Below are positions 1 to 9,984 of a stretch of 53,015 bases of DNA, piece by piece; position 1 is the first letter of the stretch, and each line of letters begins with the position of its first letter. Location: NCBI GenBank assembly GCA_001970955.1, contig MPUH01000457.1, positions 1 to 53,015 on the forward strand, read 5' to 3'. The position numbers and the translations under genes were made by a program. The stretch is from Stentor coeruleus (lineage: Eukaryota > Ciliophora > Heterotrichea > Heterotrichida > Stentoridae). The notes beneath the pieces were generated by a model. It was not told where the DNA came from. It saw nothing but the letters and a program-made list of their open reading frames with translations, and did no database searches.

Positions 1-507
1 AGCTAAAAGCATCCCATCTGGACTGAAACTCACACAATGAACATAATCTGAGTGGCCTGATAAAGTTCTTATTAATTTTTTATTGTCTAGGTCCCATATT
101 TTGATTAGACTATCGGTGGATCCACTCGCTAATATATTGCTATCTGGATTGAAACTCACACTTTTTATACTAGAAGAATGACCTATAAATGTGAATTCTT
201 CTCTTTTTTCAGCAAGGTTGTATATTTTGATCTGCCCATCATCAGATCCACTTGATAAAAATACACTATTTGGACTGAAACTCACACAAAGTACACTACT
301 ACTATGCATTTTTAATGTTGATACATATGATTTAGGCAGGTCTAGCATTGGCTCATTCTCAATAAAGTTCAAAGTCTTTTTGAGTTCTTCTAAGGCCTCT
401 TCATCACTGATTTTTATAATTTTTTTCTTTACTTTCACTTTTGAAGCTTCAATCTTTGGCAAATCTTCAGGCTTGGGGAGAAACCTTTCGACTAAAGAAT
501 CAGACAT
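1..507 (-). CDS. WD40-repeat protein, 3' part missing (runs off the window)
   Basis: The minus strand is open from an ATG at 507 to the window edge, 169 codons with no stop. The start lies in the context GGTTATAAATG, like most starts in this window. The first ~65 residues are charged and Lys/Glu-rich. Then WD40 repeats begin, each with the pattern HSSSVLCVSFSP ... LSSGSDDGQIKIYN, followed by IKIWD and a third repeat opening with SGHSDYVHCVSFSPDG. About two and a half repeats are visible, and the remaining propeller blades must lie beyond base 1. WD40 propellers are protein-interaction platforms, and nothing here shows the partner. The near-identical DNA of the SFSP segments suggests recent repeat amplification. 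The family is certain; the specific role is unknown. Confidence 0.9.
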   Translation of the reverse strand, partial: MSDSLVERFLPKPEDLPKIEASKVKVKKKIIKISDEEALEELKKTLNFIENEPMLDLPKSYVSTLKMHSSSVLCVSFSPNSVFLSSGSDDGQIKIYNLAEKREEFTFIGHSSSIKSVSFNPDSNILASGSTDSLIKIWDLDNKKLIRTLSGHSDYVHCVSFSPDGMLLA

Positions 508-1380
508 TTATAACCATAATTTTATCTTCTGCCTAAAATCGTGTATTTTGAATATTTTAAGATTTATTTTTATAATATATACTTTGATAAATATAACTCT
601 TATACAGGTTATAAACAATTCAATTCTGCGATGCTTTATATATCTATCCTAGTGCTTAATAATCCTTAAGGATATTTTTATATTTTTGTATTTCGGTGGC
701 TGCTTTTATGATTATTTTTATATTCAAGTCTCATATTAAGGGTCATTATATTGCTTAGATAGTCAATTTAGATATGAAATGATAGTATTTAACTTGTGTA
801 ATCATATCTGCTCGCTTACCTTTTTTCTTATAAGAGAATCTATGTGAAATTAAGCTTTTTATGAGTTAAATTCATGATCGCTACAGTAAAATAGAAGTTT
901 ATGCTTCAGAAAGCCTGCCTTCTGTACGTTAGCTAAAGATTCTGCAACATAAGCTTAATTTTGCATTGCATATACTTTAGAAAACTATAAAATCAGCAAG
1001 GTGGGGGAAAAAATAGTAATATCATATTTAAAGCAGTTTACATGAATCAATCTTGCATAGATTGCTAGTCAATTCACTAAAATGCTAAAATCTGACAAGA
1101 GTCTGCCATTTAACATATATTTTTTTGGTTATCAGAATAATTTACATTATTTTTTAATTAGAATTATAAACCCAAATAAGATAATTTTAATTACTTATGA
1201 AAGTTAATTCCAATAATAAATATATCAAGATAGACAAACATGCTAAAAATAACTCAAAAAATAATCTCATAATTTATTCTTATCTAAAATACACCATCTC
1301 ATTTTCCAATAACTTCTCAAAGCAATTCATCTAATACTACAAATTAATAAACTCTTCTATTCAATATCTTTAATAATAAA
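508..1380. other. Divergent intergenic region between the WD40 gene and the CaaX-ending gene
   Basis: No convincing reading frame was seen. The last ~180 bases before 1381 are C-rich and nearly G-free on the plus strand, the usual upstream signature here. A small imperfect hairpin (CAGAA/TTCTG arms, 907-924) encloses AGCCTGCC, a GC-rich word also found in the hairpin at 33158. Promoters for both flanking genes must lie here, but no element beyond the TATAA-type start contexts can be named. Confidence 0.5.
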
Positions 1381-2091
1381 ATGAGTCTAATATATGAAGA
1401 CAGCCAAGAAAACAAAATTCACGAGTTAGACCTAGCAAGTCATCACGAAAACATAACCAATGGAATTCAAACCCTTAGGAAATTCTACAAGTTAAGTTCT
1501 AACGAAGCTAAAAAACACGTAGAAAAATCCTACGCTGACCGTATCTCCAAAATCTCAAACGTAATCTTACATTATCAAGAAATAAACAACAATATAAAAT
1601 CCTTCATCATCTATATGGAAAAAACCAAAGGCAAGTCCAAATTTACTTTTAATTTACTAAAATGCAACTCTCCATTAGGTCTAGGATGGGTTGAAATTGA
1701 AGGTTTTTCCGACCCTTTAACCTTATCATTTAACCCTCCAACATTTTCCTATAGTCAAAACCAAATAAGTGAACTTTATTGCAAAATTTATGCAACAAAA
1801 GAAAAAGAACTAGGGAAATTCATATTTGACTATACAAAAAAACTTGCGAAAATCCCAGTTGAACAGCTTGTCAGATGTAAGAATTTCAGTGTTTTTGAAA
1901 ACTATAAAACTGAACTTGTAGACTGTTGTTTTTATGTGACAATCGAGTTATCAAGTAATGATCGAGTTCAAATATTACAACAAAAGTATAGAGAGATACG
2001 TGATTATATAGAAAAACTTAGGGTTGATAGTCAAGGAATTAATATTCGCAATGAATTTAAAGCTTCATGTTGTGAATGTGCTATTTTTTAA
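1381..2091 (+). CDS. Hypothetical protein with C-terminal CaaX-type prenylation motif
   Basis: A 236-aa protein starting at AATAATAAAATG. I do not recognise the family. Residues ~20-80 look helical (Leu/Lys/Glu-rich), and the middle (~90-150) has a more beta-like hydrophobic pattern. The last eight residues are SCCECAIF, and the final four, C-A-I-F, fit a CaaX box. With Phe at the end this would be compatible with geranylgeranylation or farnesylation, and three further cysteines next to it could be palmitoylated. That suggests a peripheral membrane protein (inference). The next gene on the same strand starts only 32 bp after the stop. Confidence 0.8.
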   Translation: MSLIYEDSQENKIHELDLASHHENITNGIQTLRKFYKLSSNEAKKHVEKSYADRISKISNVILHYQEINNNIKSFIIYMEKTKGKSKFTFNLLKCNSPLGLGWVEIEGFSDPLTLSFNPPTFSYSQNQISELYCKIYATKEKELGKFIFDYTKKLAKIPVEQLVRCKNFSVFENYKTELVDCCFYVTIELSSNDRVQILQQKYREIRDYIEKLRVDSQGINIRNEFKASCCECAIF

Positions 2092-2123
2092 TATAAGAAG
2101 AGTTTTTGTATATTATTTAGAAT

Positions 2124-2506
2124 ATGTCATTTTCTAGTTTCCCTTTTGAAATTACTCAGACACATGAAGATAATAGGGGTGTGGATGCAAATGAACTGAT
2201 TAGAGAAAACCAAAAACTTAAAAATGAATTATCTGCCTTAAGAAGCGAAAATTTTTTGAATGTTTCTTATCGAAATAGAGAAAAAAAGCAGCTGAAAAAT
2301 AGTTTGAAGGAACTTCAGCAGAGACTTGTTAGGAAAGACAATTTTTTAGAAAGGAAATATTGGAACTTATTAAACAACTTCAAGAGCTTAAGGGAAGTGT
2401 TGATAAGATGATTGAAATACGTATGCAGATTAGAGATTGGAATAAGGAAAAAATATATGAGAATAGGGAATTTTTAATCACCGCAAATTTATATACAGAA
2501 GAATAG
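2124..2506 (+). CDS. Small coiled-coil protein interrupted by an apparent -1 frameshift at TTTTTTA
   Basis: The ATG-initiated frame runs 95 codons to a TGA at 2409-2411 and is rich in Leu/Glu/Lys/Asn heptads (ENQKLKNELSALRSENF). The -1 frame is open across the same place and continues the coiled coil (EILELIKQLQELKGSVDK) to a TAG at 2504-2506. The switch point coincides with T-TTT-TTA at 2342-2348, phased exactly as a -1 slippery heptamer. A slip there gives 75 + 52 = 127 aa. The alternatives are a one-base error in the T run, or decay. The smallest GT...AG interval that would restore the frame is 32 nt, unlike the 15-nt introns elsewhere here. The family is unknown. Confidence 0.6.
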
Positions 2507-2917
2507 GAGATTATAAGAATGGGATGAAGGAGTTTGAAAATATGAAATAAGTAAAAATTTAATTAGGATTTATAATAAGGGTTTTTGATATAAAAAAAAG
2601 AAAGATTTTTTTATAGGAAAATTTACTATGAAATTAATGGATTTGTGGATAATAAACAAGATTGTGTATATTTTTTAAGAATGATTAGGTTTTTATACTA
2701 AAAATAGATATAGAATAGGTTTTAGAATTGATTTTCTGATTGATTTAAAAGAAAAGATATATACAAATGCATAGGGTCTAAAAAATAAAATATTCTATAA
2801 CACTTCCAAATTACTCATTCCTAAAAACTTAAACATATATCCTAATGCATATTACATAAAACATCACACAGATTTCTGTACAGTTAGAAAAATCGCCTAA
2901 ATATCTATATTTATAAA
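2507..2917 (+). other. Intergenic region between two plus-strand genes
   Basis: The first ~250 bases are purine/G-rich, and the last ~130 bases are C-rich and G-poor, following the skew rule. No coding frame was seen. The TATAA motif abuts the next ATG (TTTATAAAATG). Confidence 0.5.
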
Positions 2918-4579
2918 ATGAGTTTAGAAAAATGTGAAAATCTCCTCAGTAAAACCCTGGAACTGTTTATCCCACATATAGACATAAACAGTTCAAAAAT
3001 ATTCTCAGACTTAAAACAAGCTAATCTCGACAAATCCATCTTAACAACAAGTTTTACAGGAGCTAATGAGACCATTCTTGACAACATCATAGAAGACTAC
3101 AACAAAATTATCAAATACGAAACCAATAATCGACCTTCAATATACACCCAAGAGCAAAAAATCCAATTATTTTTCAAATATCTACAATATTTATATGGTA
3201 ATGATTTAGATATTCACATATATCTAGCTTTAATAAAAATTTTATCTTCAGAAACTCATGTTGATATATCCAAAATAATCATTGGAAAAATCAAAAAAAT
3301 CATCTTACAAGACATGAGGATTTTTGAACTTGAAGACCATAAAGAAGCTTTTGACCTTATAAGAAAAAATCTTATTATCCTAGACAATATAAAAGAATAT
3401 TATCCAAAAGAAGAAATTGAGGCTAAGAAGAAAATGTTTGGGTTGCAATATGAAAAGTCTTTTGCTAAGGTTATAAAAAATCCTAACGGGCCAAGTCTTA
3501 AGAAAATATTCACTTTTTATTATAAAGAATATAAAGAAATTATTGGAGTCCCTTTCCAGATGATTAACTATGAGCTTAAAAAACGTATAAATTATTATTT
3601 TGAAAGCAATTCGGATGATTTGATTAAATGCGAGAGATTTTTGCTGAAAATAGTCCCTGATGATTTCGTACATAAAGAGAAACTGAAAAAAGAACTTCTG
3701 CATATGTTTACAAGACATTATACAGGGATGATAATACAAAAACAAGAAAATCTTGATAATAAATGGACAAAATACATAAACACACCCCAATCAACTAATT
3801 ACAAAATTACTGTCTTATCAGAAAAAATCCCTGAAATTATCATAAATTTCAACTATAAATCAAATACTTTTCTTATAGAACAACTCATAAACGACTTAAA
3901 TGTTTTTCTTACACTAAACAAATACAATACAAAAATAATATTTTTAGGGATTTGGATGAATTGGGAAAATGGAATCAATCTTTGGTATAGTTTTGAAGAC
4001 TTCGGAGATCCGATTTATGAGTATTGTGAGAAACTTAAACAAAATTGTGTAGTTCTTAATGATGGGAAAATATTTTACTTGCTAAAACAGATGGGTTTAA
4101 AGGCTCAGGAACTTTTGAATATGGGGCTTTTTATTGACTTTTTACACCCGGGGAATGTTTTTATAAAAGATGGTGAAATTATTGTGTTCCCAAATACTTA
4201 TGCTGTAATGCCATTTATTGAGACTTCTAAGGTAAATACAATAATGTTTAAACAGGAAAACTGTTTGAAAATAGATTATTTTGTAGAAAAATCAGAGAAT
4301 TATTATATGATTGATGAGGTTGATATTGGATCTGATAAGAATAAAAAATTAAGAGATATTGATAAAGTTATAGATGAGTTAAACAGATCTATAGCTTATT
4401 CAATTGGTGTTATGGCTTTGTATTTTAGGTATCCATCACTTGATTTTATGCAGTTTATAGAATATTCTGATGAGATTATTGCTAGGTTTGAATACCCTTA
4501 TTGTGAAATCCTGAAAAAAATAATTGGAAGGGGAGAGGAAAGGATAAGTTTAGATGAGTTTATAAGCCAGTTAGAATAA
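2918..4579 (+). CDS. Hypothetical protein with a degenerate kinase-fold-like C-terminal half
   Basis: A 553-aa protein starting at TTTATAAAATG. Residues 1-290 are mostly helical, Lys/Ile/Glu-rich and unrecognised. Around residues 385-430 there is a segment resembling the catalytic loop of protein kinases: GLFIDFLHPGNVFIKDGEII, where D407, P411 and N413 sit like the D, P and N of HRDxKPxN. The loop lysine is absent, no DFG follows (the expected place reads VFPNT), and no clear ATP-binding lysine or glycine loop is visible. If the kinase relationship is real, this is a pseudokinase. Membership is a weak inference from one motif. Codon composition moves from C-rich at the 5' end to G-rich at the 3' end, as in other genes here. 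Confidence 0.75.
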   Translation: MSLEKCENLLSKTLELFIPHIDINSSKIFSDLKQANLDKSILTTSFTGANETILDNIIEDYNKIIKYETNNRPSIYTQEQKIQLFFKYLQYLYGNDLDIHIYLALIKILSSETHVDISKIIIGKIKKIILQDMRIFELEDHKEAFDLIRKNLIILDNIKEYYPKEEIEAKKKMFGLQYEKSFAKVIKNPNGPSLKKIFTFYYKEYKEIIGVPFQMINYELKKRINYYFESNSDDLIKCERFLLKIVPDDFVHKEKLKKELLHMFTRHYTGMIIQKQENLDNKWTKYINTPQSTNYKITVLSEKIPEIIINFNYKSNTFLIEQLINDLNVFLTLNKYNTKIIFLGIWMNWENGINLWYSFEDFGDPIYEYCEKLKQNCVVLNDGKIFYLLKQMGLKAQELLNMGLFIDFLHPGNVFIKDGEIIVFPNTYAVMPFIETSKVNTIMFKQENCLKIDYFVEKSENYYMIDEVDIGSDKNKKLRDIDKVIDELNRSIAYSIGVMALYFRYPSLDFMQFIEYSDEIIARFEYPYCEILKKIIGRGEERISLDEFISQLE

Positions 4580-5018
4580 TTTATAACAAATATGACTAGT
4601 TTATTGTAAAACTCTTTAAATTATACTATTTTATATTGTGAATCGAAGTAAAGGAATTAAAATTTTGTTTAAGACTTAGTATTTAAATTTCTATATCAAA
4701 AATATTATCATAATAAAATTATTAAATTTATATCAAACTTATGAATTCTGACTAACAAAATATTTTTCAGCTTAAAATCCTACACAACCAACAACGCAAC
4801 CCCCCAATAATCAATTTTCTCTAAACACAAATTTCAAATACTTATCATAAGCATAAAATCCTCATACCTTCTCTTCAACTCCTAAGAATTTTTTTTTACC
4901 ATAAAACCTTATTCAACAAATATTCTATAAAAATCTTAACCTAATAACCTTAAAAATTTTCTCAACAAAAAAAAAATAATACTTTACCTAATGAACATAC
5001 AGTCAAATAAAATAATAA
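4580..5018 (+). other. Intergenic region upstream of the copine gene
   Basis: AT-rich. The 3' ~250 bases are strongly C-rich and G-poor. No coding frame or RNA gene was seen. Confidence 0.5.
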
Positions 5019-6719
5019 ATGGTAGAGTCGTACCTATCGACAAAAGTCGAGCTGTTTATCTGTGCGAGAAATCTAATCAATATGGATTCATTCAGCAAAA
5101 GTGATCCATTTTGTTCAGTCTCCACAAAAGCAAACGAATCTTCTCATTATCATGAAATAGGCCAAACTGAAGTCATTCGTGATAATCTAAACCCAAATTG
5201 GAGAACAACAATAATTTGTGACTATTTTTTTGAAACAAAGCAACCAATGAAATTTAGTGTCTACGATTATGATGATAGTAGCCCTGATAAGCTAGGTGAA
5301 GCATTTACAACTTTAGGTGAAATTGTTGGTAAAGGGACTTTAATATTAGACTTAACAAAAAAAGGTAAGATTATAGTCCGAGCTGAAGAAGTAAAAGGGT
5401 CAAACGATAATTATGAGTTTCATATGAGAGGAATAAAATTAGATAAAAAAGATCTTTTCGGTAAAAGTGACCCATATTTAATCTTTTATCGTAGTCTTGG
5501 GTCGAATTCTTGGACTGAAGTTCATAGGACGGAGATTGTGATGAAAACTTTAGACCCAATTTGGAAGCCTATTATCATAAGTGGACAGAAAATTTGTAAT
5601 GGGGATAAGCATAAACCTATAAAAATCGAATGTTTTGATTGGGATCGTACTGGGACTCACGATCTGATCGGCATAGCAGAAGTCACCCTTGAAAGCATGA
5701 GTACTAATGGTGCACGTTTTGAGCTTTTTACCCCTAAAAACAAAAGTAAAAAGAAAAATTCAGGGGTTTTAGAAGTGTCAAATGTTATCATCAAAAAATC
5801 ATTATCATTTATCGACTACCTTCGAATTGGTGTCCAAATTTCTTTTTCTTTAGCTGTTGACTATACTGCAAGTAATGGTGAAGTATCAAGTTCTAGTTCT
5901 TTACATTATCTTAACTCAAATTCTCCAAATCAATATGAATCAGCTATATGGGAAGTTGGGACTATATTAGAAGCTTATGATACTGATAAACTCTTCCCTA
6001 TATTTGGCTTTGGTGGAATTCCTCGTGGTGAACATAAAGCTAATCATTGTTTTCCTTTAACTTTTGATATGTCCAACCCTTATGTACCAGGAGTAAATGG
6101 TATGTTACAAGCTTATAGGAATTCTTTATCTGTAGTTTCTCTTTCTGGACCTACATTTTTTGCTCATGTTATTAGAAATGTTATGGCTGTTGCTCAGAGT
6201 GCACCACCACAAGCTGTTTATAATGTACTTTTAATACTTACTGATGGGGCAATTATGGATATGGATGAAACTATTGCTTGTATTGTTGAAGCATCTAATT
6301 TGCCTATGAGTATTATTATTGTTGGAGTTGGTAATGCTGATTTTACTAGTATGGAAAGATTAGATTGTGATGATGGATTTTTGGTTGATAATAGAGGTAG
6401 AAAAGCTGTTAGGGATATTGTTCAGTTTGTACCTTTTTATAAGTTTAGAGGGAATCCGGCTGCTTTGGCTGCTGAGGTTTTAAAGGAAGTACCGAACCAG
6501 TTGACGGGCTTTATGAAAATGATTAATTATGCACCAGATATACCAGAGGCTAGACCTTTGTCACAAATTACAATTGAGGCTACATTGCCCCCATTGGATT
6601 TACCTTCTGGACCTGATGCTTCAGCTCCTGATGCTCCTGAGGCACTTTATGTTCCTGAAGCACCTGTTGAGGACTCTGAACATTCTCATCATCGCCATCA
6701 TCATCATCATCACGAATAA
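5019..6719 (+). CDS. Copine (two C2 domains plus copine vWA domain)
   Basis: 566 aa, close to the usual copine length. C2A spans ~1-125, with candidate Ca2+-binding Asp at 23, 29, 83, 85 and 86 (SKSDPF, VYDYDD). C2B spans ~130-255, with LFGKSDPY and FDWDRTGTHD. The copine A domain spans ~265-520, with the MIDAS-like DYTASNG at 281-287, then SSSLHYL and FGFGG. Copines bind phospholipid membranes in a Ca2+-dependent way and recruit partners through the A domain. The C-terminal ~40 residues are Pro/Ala/Asp-rich and end in a His-rich tail (HSHHRHHHHHHE), which could bind metal; that tail is unusual. The start is AATAATAAATG. No disruption was seen. Confidence 0.95.
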   Translation: MVESYLSTKVELFICARNLINMDSFSKSDPFCSVSTKANESSHYHEIGQTEVIRDNLNPNWRTTIICDYFFETKQPMKFSVYDYDDSSPDKLGEAFTTLGEIVGKGTLILDLTKKGKIIVRAEEVKGSNDNYEFHMRGIKLDKKDLFGKSDPYLIFYRSLGSNSWTEVHRTEIVMKTLDPIWKPIIISGQKICNGDKHKPIKIECFDWDRTGTHDLIGIAEVTLESMSTNGARFELFTPKNKSKKKNSGVLEVSNVIIKKSLSFIDYLRIGVQISFSLAVDYTASNGEVSSSSSLHYLNSNSPNQYESAIWEVGTILEAYDTDKLFPIFGFGGIPRGEHKANHCFPLTFDMSNPYVPGVNGMLQAYRNSLSVVSLSGPTFFAHVIRNVMAVAQSAPPQAVYNVLLILTDGAIMDMDETIACIVEASNLPMSIIIVGVGNADFTSMERLDCDDGFLVDNRGRKAVRDIVQFVPFYKFRGNPAALAAEVLKEVPNQLTGFMKMINYAPDIPEARPLSQITIEATLPPLDLPSGPDASAPDAPEALYVPEAPVEDSEHSHHRHHHHHHE

Positions 6720-7270
6720 TAATAGTTAGATAAAAATTCATTAAAGGTTCGCTAATTCAATATTAACTTCGCTATTGCAACCTTAGGCCCAACATTTTTA
6801 CTGATTTTAGATTTAATCCTATCAATCTGTATCTGGAAAAAAAAATTCTTTAACTCTATCACCCAAACTCCTAACAATGCACGAGCATAAATCATCAATC
6901 CTGTATTCTTAGCCGGATTCATCATCACTGATTTTCAGGAAATAAATAACGCAAAATGTTCCAACACAGTCCATATCCAATTTCCCCCTATTCTTACTAA
7001 AGTATAATAATAAACTTTTAGCAACTCTATGATGTAAATCTTTATATATTTATAATAAAATATCAATAATCCTCGCATTGATTTTTTTTAAATATCATCC
7101 CTTGATTCTAATTTATTTTTAAATCTGTATTATAATTATTACCTTAACTATTACAGTTTCTCCATCAATCGTCAATTTTTTAGCATTAAAACTGAATTAA
7201 TCATAACTAATTTTCACGCATATTTAGAACTGCATATTTTATATATATTCAAATTTAAAATATAAAGGAA
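6720..7270. other. Intergenic region with a possible decayed minus-strand frame (7078-6752)
   Basis: On the minus strand a frame runs from an ATG at 7078 to a TAG at 6752-6754, 109 codons, broken once by TGA at 6935-6937. The second part could start at 6925 and encode 57 aa including IYARALLGVWVIELKN. No GT...AG interval of 15 nt removes the stop. It could be a pseudogene or a chance opening in skewed sequence. The plus strand is C-rich throughout, as expected upstream of the next gene. Confidence 0.25.
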
Positions 7271-8173
7271 ATGGACATAGAAATCCCTTGGGAGCAACTT
7301 TACGATACTAAAGTACAAGAAATAAGAGAGCTTAAAGGAGAAATTGATAATTTAAAGTCTTTATGTTCCCAGCCAGGGGCTGGGTCTATATCAATAAACA
7401 AAAGGCCTTCATTAAAATCCCCTAGTGAACTTCCTGGGGATTTATATAGTAAAACATATATAGAAAAGCTTAGAGATATATTTTTCAGATATGCAACAGT
7501 ATTTAGCTGTAATGAGAATTTTATAGACCTGACTCATTTCCGACTTATATTCAATGAACTTGGACTAGGTAAAAAAGATCTCAATTGGACTAAAGCTGAG
7601 CTTATCTACTATTCTGTGAGCAAAAGGACAAATATTGACTTTGAGAAATTCGTCCGACTCATGAAAAAAATCGCCTATCAACGTTTTAAAACAACAAATT
7701 ACCTTGAAAAGCTTGAACCCTTACTAAAAATCCCAGACAAAAGAATGGATGTTATAGACAAAAACATCCAACAATGGATTGAAGAGTGTCAAATTGGAAG
7801 AGTTAAAGAAGTTATGAGTTCTTATGATGAACTTCTTAGGGTTATCTTTTCTGTTTTTAGTTCAAAAGGAGTTAAATATCAAAATAGACTTGGACTTAGC
7901 AATCTTTTAGAATTTTGTAGTGATTGTAAAATTGTCCCAGCTATTGTGTCTCATTTAGAAGTATCGAGGATTTTCCATATGGTTGAAGATGGGGAAAGTT
8001 TAGGATATGAGGAATTTTTGACAACTTTTGCTTGTATTGGGATTCTGGGTATGGGAAAAATTGGCATACAGAATACGGTACATGCTATTGATAAGATATT
8101 GGTTATACTTTCAGGGAACTCAGAGTTTATATATAATAAGAAAAACCAACCGCCTAGGTGGAAGGAAAATTAG
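7271..8173 (+). CDS. EF-hand-like protein with N-terminal coiled coil
   Basis: 300 aa starting at AATATAAAGGAAATG. Residues ~10-32 form a short coiled coil (KVQEIRELKGEIDNLKSL), followed by a Ser/Pro-rich linker. From ~60 on, paired helices around weak loops (ENFIDLTHFRLIFNELGL; RTNIDFEKFVRLMKK; DGESLGYEEFLTTFAC) resemble EF-hands. The loops lack a full set of acidic ligands, so Ca2+ binding is doubtful. The architecture resembles calmodulin-like axonemal or cortical proteins of ciliates (inference). Two GC-rich hairpins lie within the coding DNA for residues ~33-58 (separate entry). Confidence 0.85.
   Translation: MDIEIPWEQLYDTKVQEIRELKGEIDNLKSLCSQPGAGSISINKRPSLKSPSELPGDLYSKTYIEKLRDIFFRYATVFSCNENFIDLTHFRLIFNELGLGKKDLNWTKAELIYYSVSKRTNIDFEKFVRLMKKIAYQRFKTTNYLEKLEPLLKIPDKRMDVIDKNIQQWIEECQIGRVKEVMSSYDELLRVIFSVFSSKGVKYQNRLGLSNLLEFCSDCKIVPAIVSHLEVSRIFHMVEDGESLGYEEFLTTFACIGILGMGKIGIQNTVHAIDKILVILSGNSEFIYNKKNQPPRWKEN
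7368..7443. repeat. Two adjacent GC-rich hairpins inside a coding sequence
   Basis: The first has perfect 7-bp arms CCCAGCC / GGCTGGG around a 3-nt loop (7368-7384). The second has perfect 8-bp arms AAATCCCC / GGGGATTT around a 13-nt loop (7415-7443). They encode the low-complexity Ser/Pro/Gly linker. The first shares its CCAGCC/GGCTGG core with the intergenic hairpin at 18391-18407. Confidence 0.6.
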
Positions 8174-9073
8174 ATAAGGTAATGATTAGATTTAAAGGAT
8201 TTTGATGGAGGTAAATTGGATTGTTTATTAAGAAAGGGTTTTTATATATAGTATTTTAATATTATTGTAGTGAGAGTAATTTTTATTTATGAATTTTTAT
8301 TGTAGTTTTATTATCTATGAATGTTTAAAGCATTTATGAAAATTCTATACCCACAAGCTGGTACTTTTCTAAAATTATCAGGAAACGAAAATACTGATAA
8401 TAGTAAGAATTATTTGTATCAATAATTATAAAAATATTAAATCTTATAATTATATGAGTTGTCTTATTGTGATGATAAAATTATCATGTTGGCTATTTCA
8501 GTTTAGGATTATCTGGTATAATTTCTAAATTCGAAGTGTAATTGTGTATAAGTTATGGATTTTATTATGATTTAGCTTATTAAAAAATAGAATACTTGAG
8601 TGATTATTTGTATAAAATTATCTCTAGTAAGGGGTTTAAAATATATTTGTATGATAATTCACTATTAAGATAATAAAAAAACCTAAAATTCTTCTAAACA
8701 CTACCAACTAATATAACCATAAGAAAAAAAAAGTTTTAAGATTATCTAATATTTTACTATCTACTTCTCAAAAAAAATCCAAAATTCTAACCAGTCTCCC
8801 AAAATCCAGCAACACAAAAAACTCTCAAATCAAAGCAAAAGTACCTAAATCCTAAAAAAATCATCATAATCAAAGCAAGCCCATTTCAAAAATAAAATCC
8901 TAAATTAAATATTTTTCCTCTAAACTCAAAATCATTCCCTTGATTAAAATCCTAAAACCTTAAATTTATTTATAAAATTCAGATAGGAGCGAAAGTTTGT
9001 CATCATTGACAGAGACTAAAAAAGTCATCATACAAATAAATATTATAACCATTTTCACCATTTAATCCATATA
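8174..9073. other. Convergent intergenic region
   Basis: Lies between the 3' ends of a plus gene and a minus gene. The left part is G-leaning. The right part (~8670-9060) is C-rich on plus, meaning G-rich downstream of the minus gene. No coding or RNA gene was recognised. Confidence 0.5.
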
Positions 9074-9757
9074 TTATATTTCATCTTCAAAAGACTCCAT
9101 TCTCTTCATATGATTTTTCCTCAAATACTCATTAGTAACCCCAGACATGACACCAATACAAACACCAATAGGATAACAATACAATTCTTCCTTCATCAAA
9201 TTTAGTTTATGATGATAAATCACACTATCCTCATAATCCATAATCCCAAAAATTACCCCAAAAACTAATCCCATTAAAGCTGAAAAGCTTATAACAGCAA
9301 CAATTTGTTCTGTATTTTCTATTATAGTATGTTCAAATAAGGCAAAATATGCAAAAGTATAATTAACCAGGTCAACAACAGCAAAGGTTAAAGCATAAGA
9401 TACAGAAATCCCCAAAATCCCATATAAAGGGATTTTCAAAGCTGGATGCATTCCTATAAACCAGTTTTCTTCTAGTATAAAACACATGATTCCAGACAAT
9501 ATAATAAGACAACCAAAAGCAAGAAAGTACTTTTTACGGGAATCAGATACAGTCTGACTATGAACTCTACAGAAAATCACCCCACCTAAGACGATGAATA
9601 AAAGCCCAAAGTACTATGTAGTGGATACTGTAGAAAAAAATGAGCTTGCACTAATTTCTGCTAGAGTGGAGTTCACAACAAAGCTAATGCCAAGTCCGAG
9701 AACTCCAGCTACAATGCCTGAGATGAGCATTGATTTACATTTTTCATTTGGTTCCAT
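9074..9757 (-). CDS. Multi-pass membrane protein, two exons joined across a 15-nt intron
   Basis: The ATG at 9757 (context TATAATATTCATG) opens 43 codons, MEPNEKCKSMLISGIVAG..., ending ...SSFFST. An in-frame TAG follows inside GTATCCACTACATAG (9628-9614). Removing these 15 bases continues the frame as YFGLLFIVLGG and gives 222 aa ending at TAA. There are about six hydrophobic segments, paired and separated by short loops, with a hydrophilic C-terminus (KNHMKRMESFEDEI). No family was recognised. It could be a channel-like or tetraspan-type protein of internal membranes, but there is no catalytic motif. Without removing the intron the N-terminal first helix would be lost. Confidence 0.85.
9614..9628 (-). 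other. 15-nt spliceosomal intron
   Basis: GTATCCACTACATAG: 5' GT, 3' AG, T9-A10 (candidate branch A), and an in-frame TAG at its 3' end. It lies in phase 0 between Thr43 and Tyr44 of the membrane protein. Confidence 0.85.
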
Positions 9758-9984
9758 GAATATTATAACTAAGTTAGGTTGTTATATTATTAAAATTTTA
9801 TGTGTTTAAGAATGGAAATTGTGCTTTGGTTAGGTGATTGAATTGACAATGGTTGAAATTTTTAGGGAAGAAAATAAGTTTTGATAATAAATTGTTATGA
9901 ATGAGTTTGAGGCTTATTCTATGGGGTATAGTTAAATAATATGATTTAGAATTACCTTCGCCATGCTTAGAATTATATTTTATT

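Noticed and set aside
2397-2428. A 32-nt intron explaining the frame change in the coiled-coil gene
   Set aside because: It would restore the frame, but it is twice the length of the three introns seen here, lacks TA at 9-10, and the coiled coil is already continuous in the -1 frame before it.
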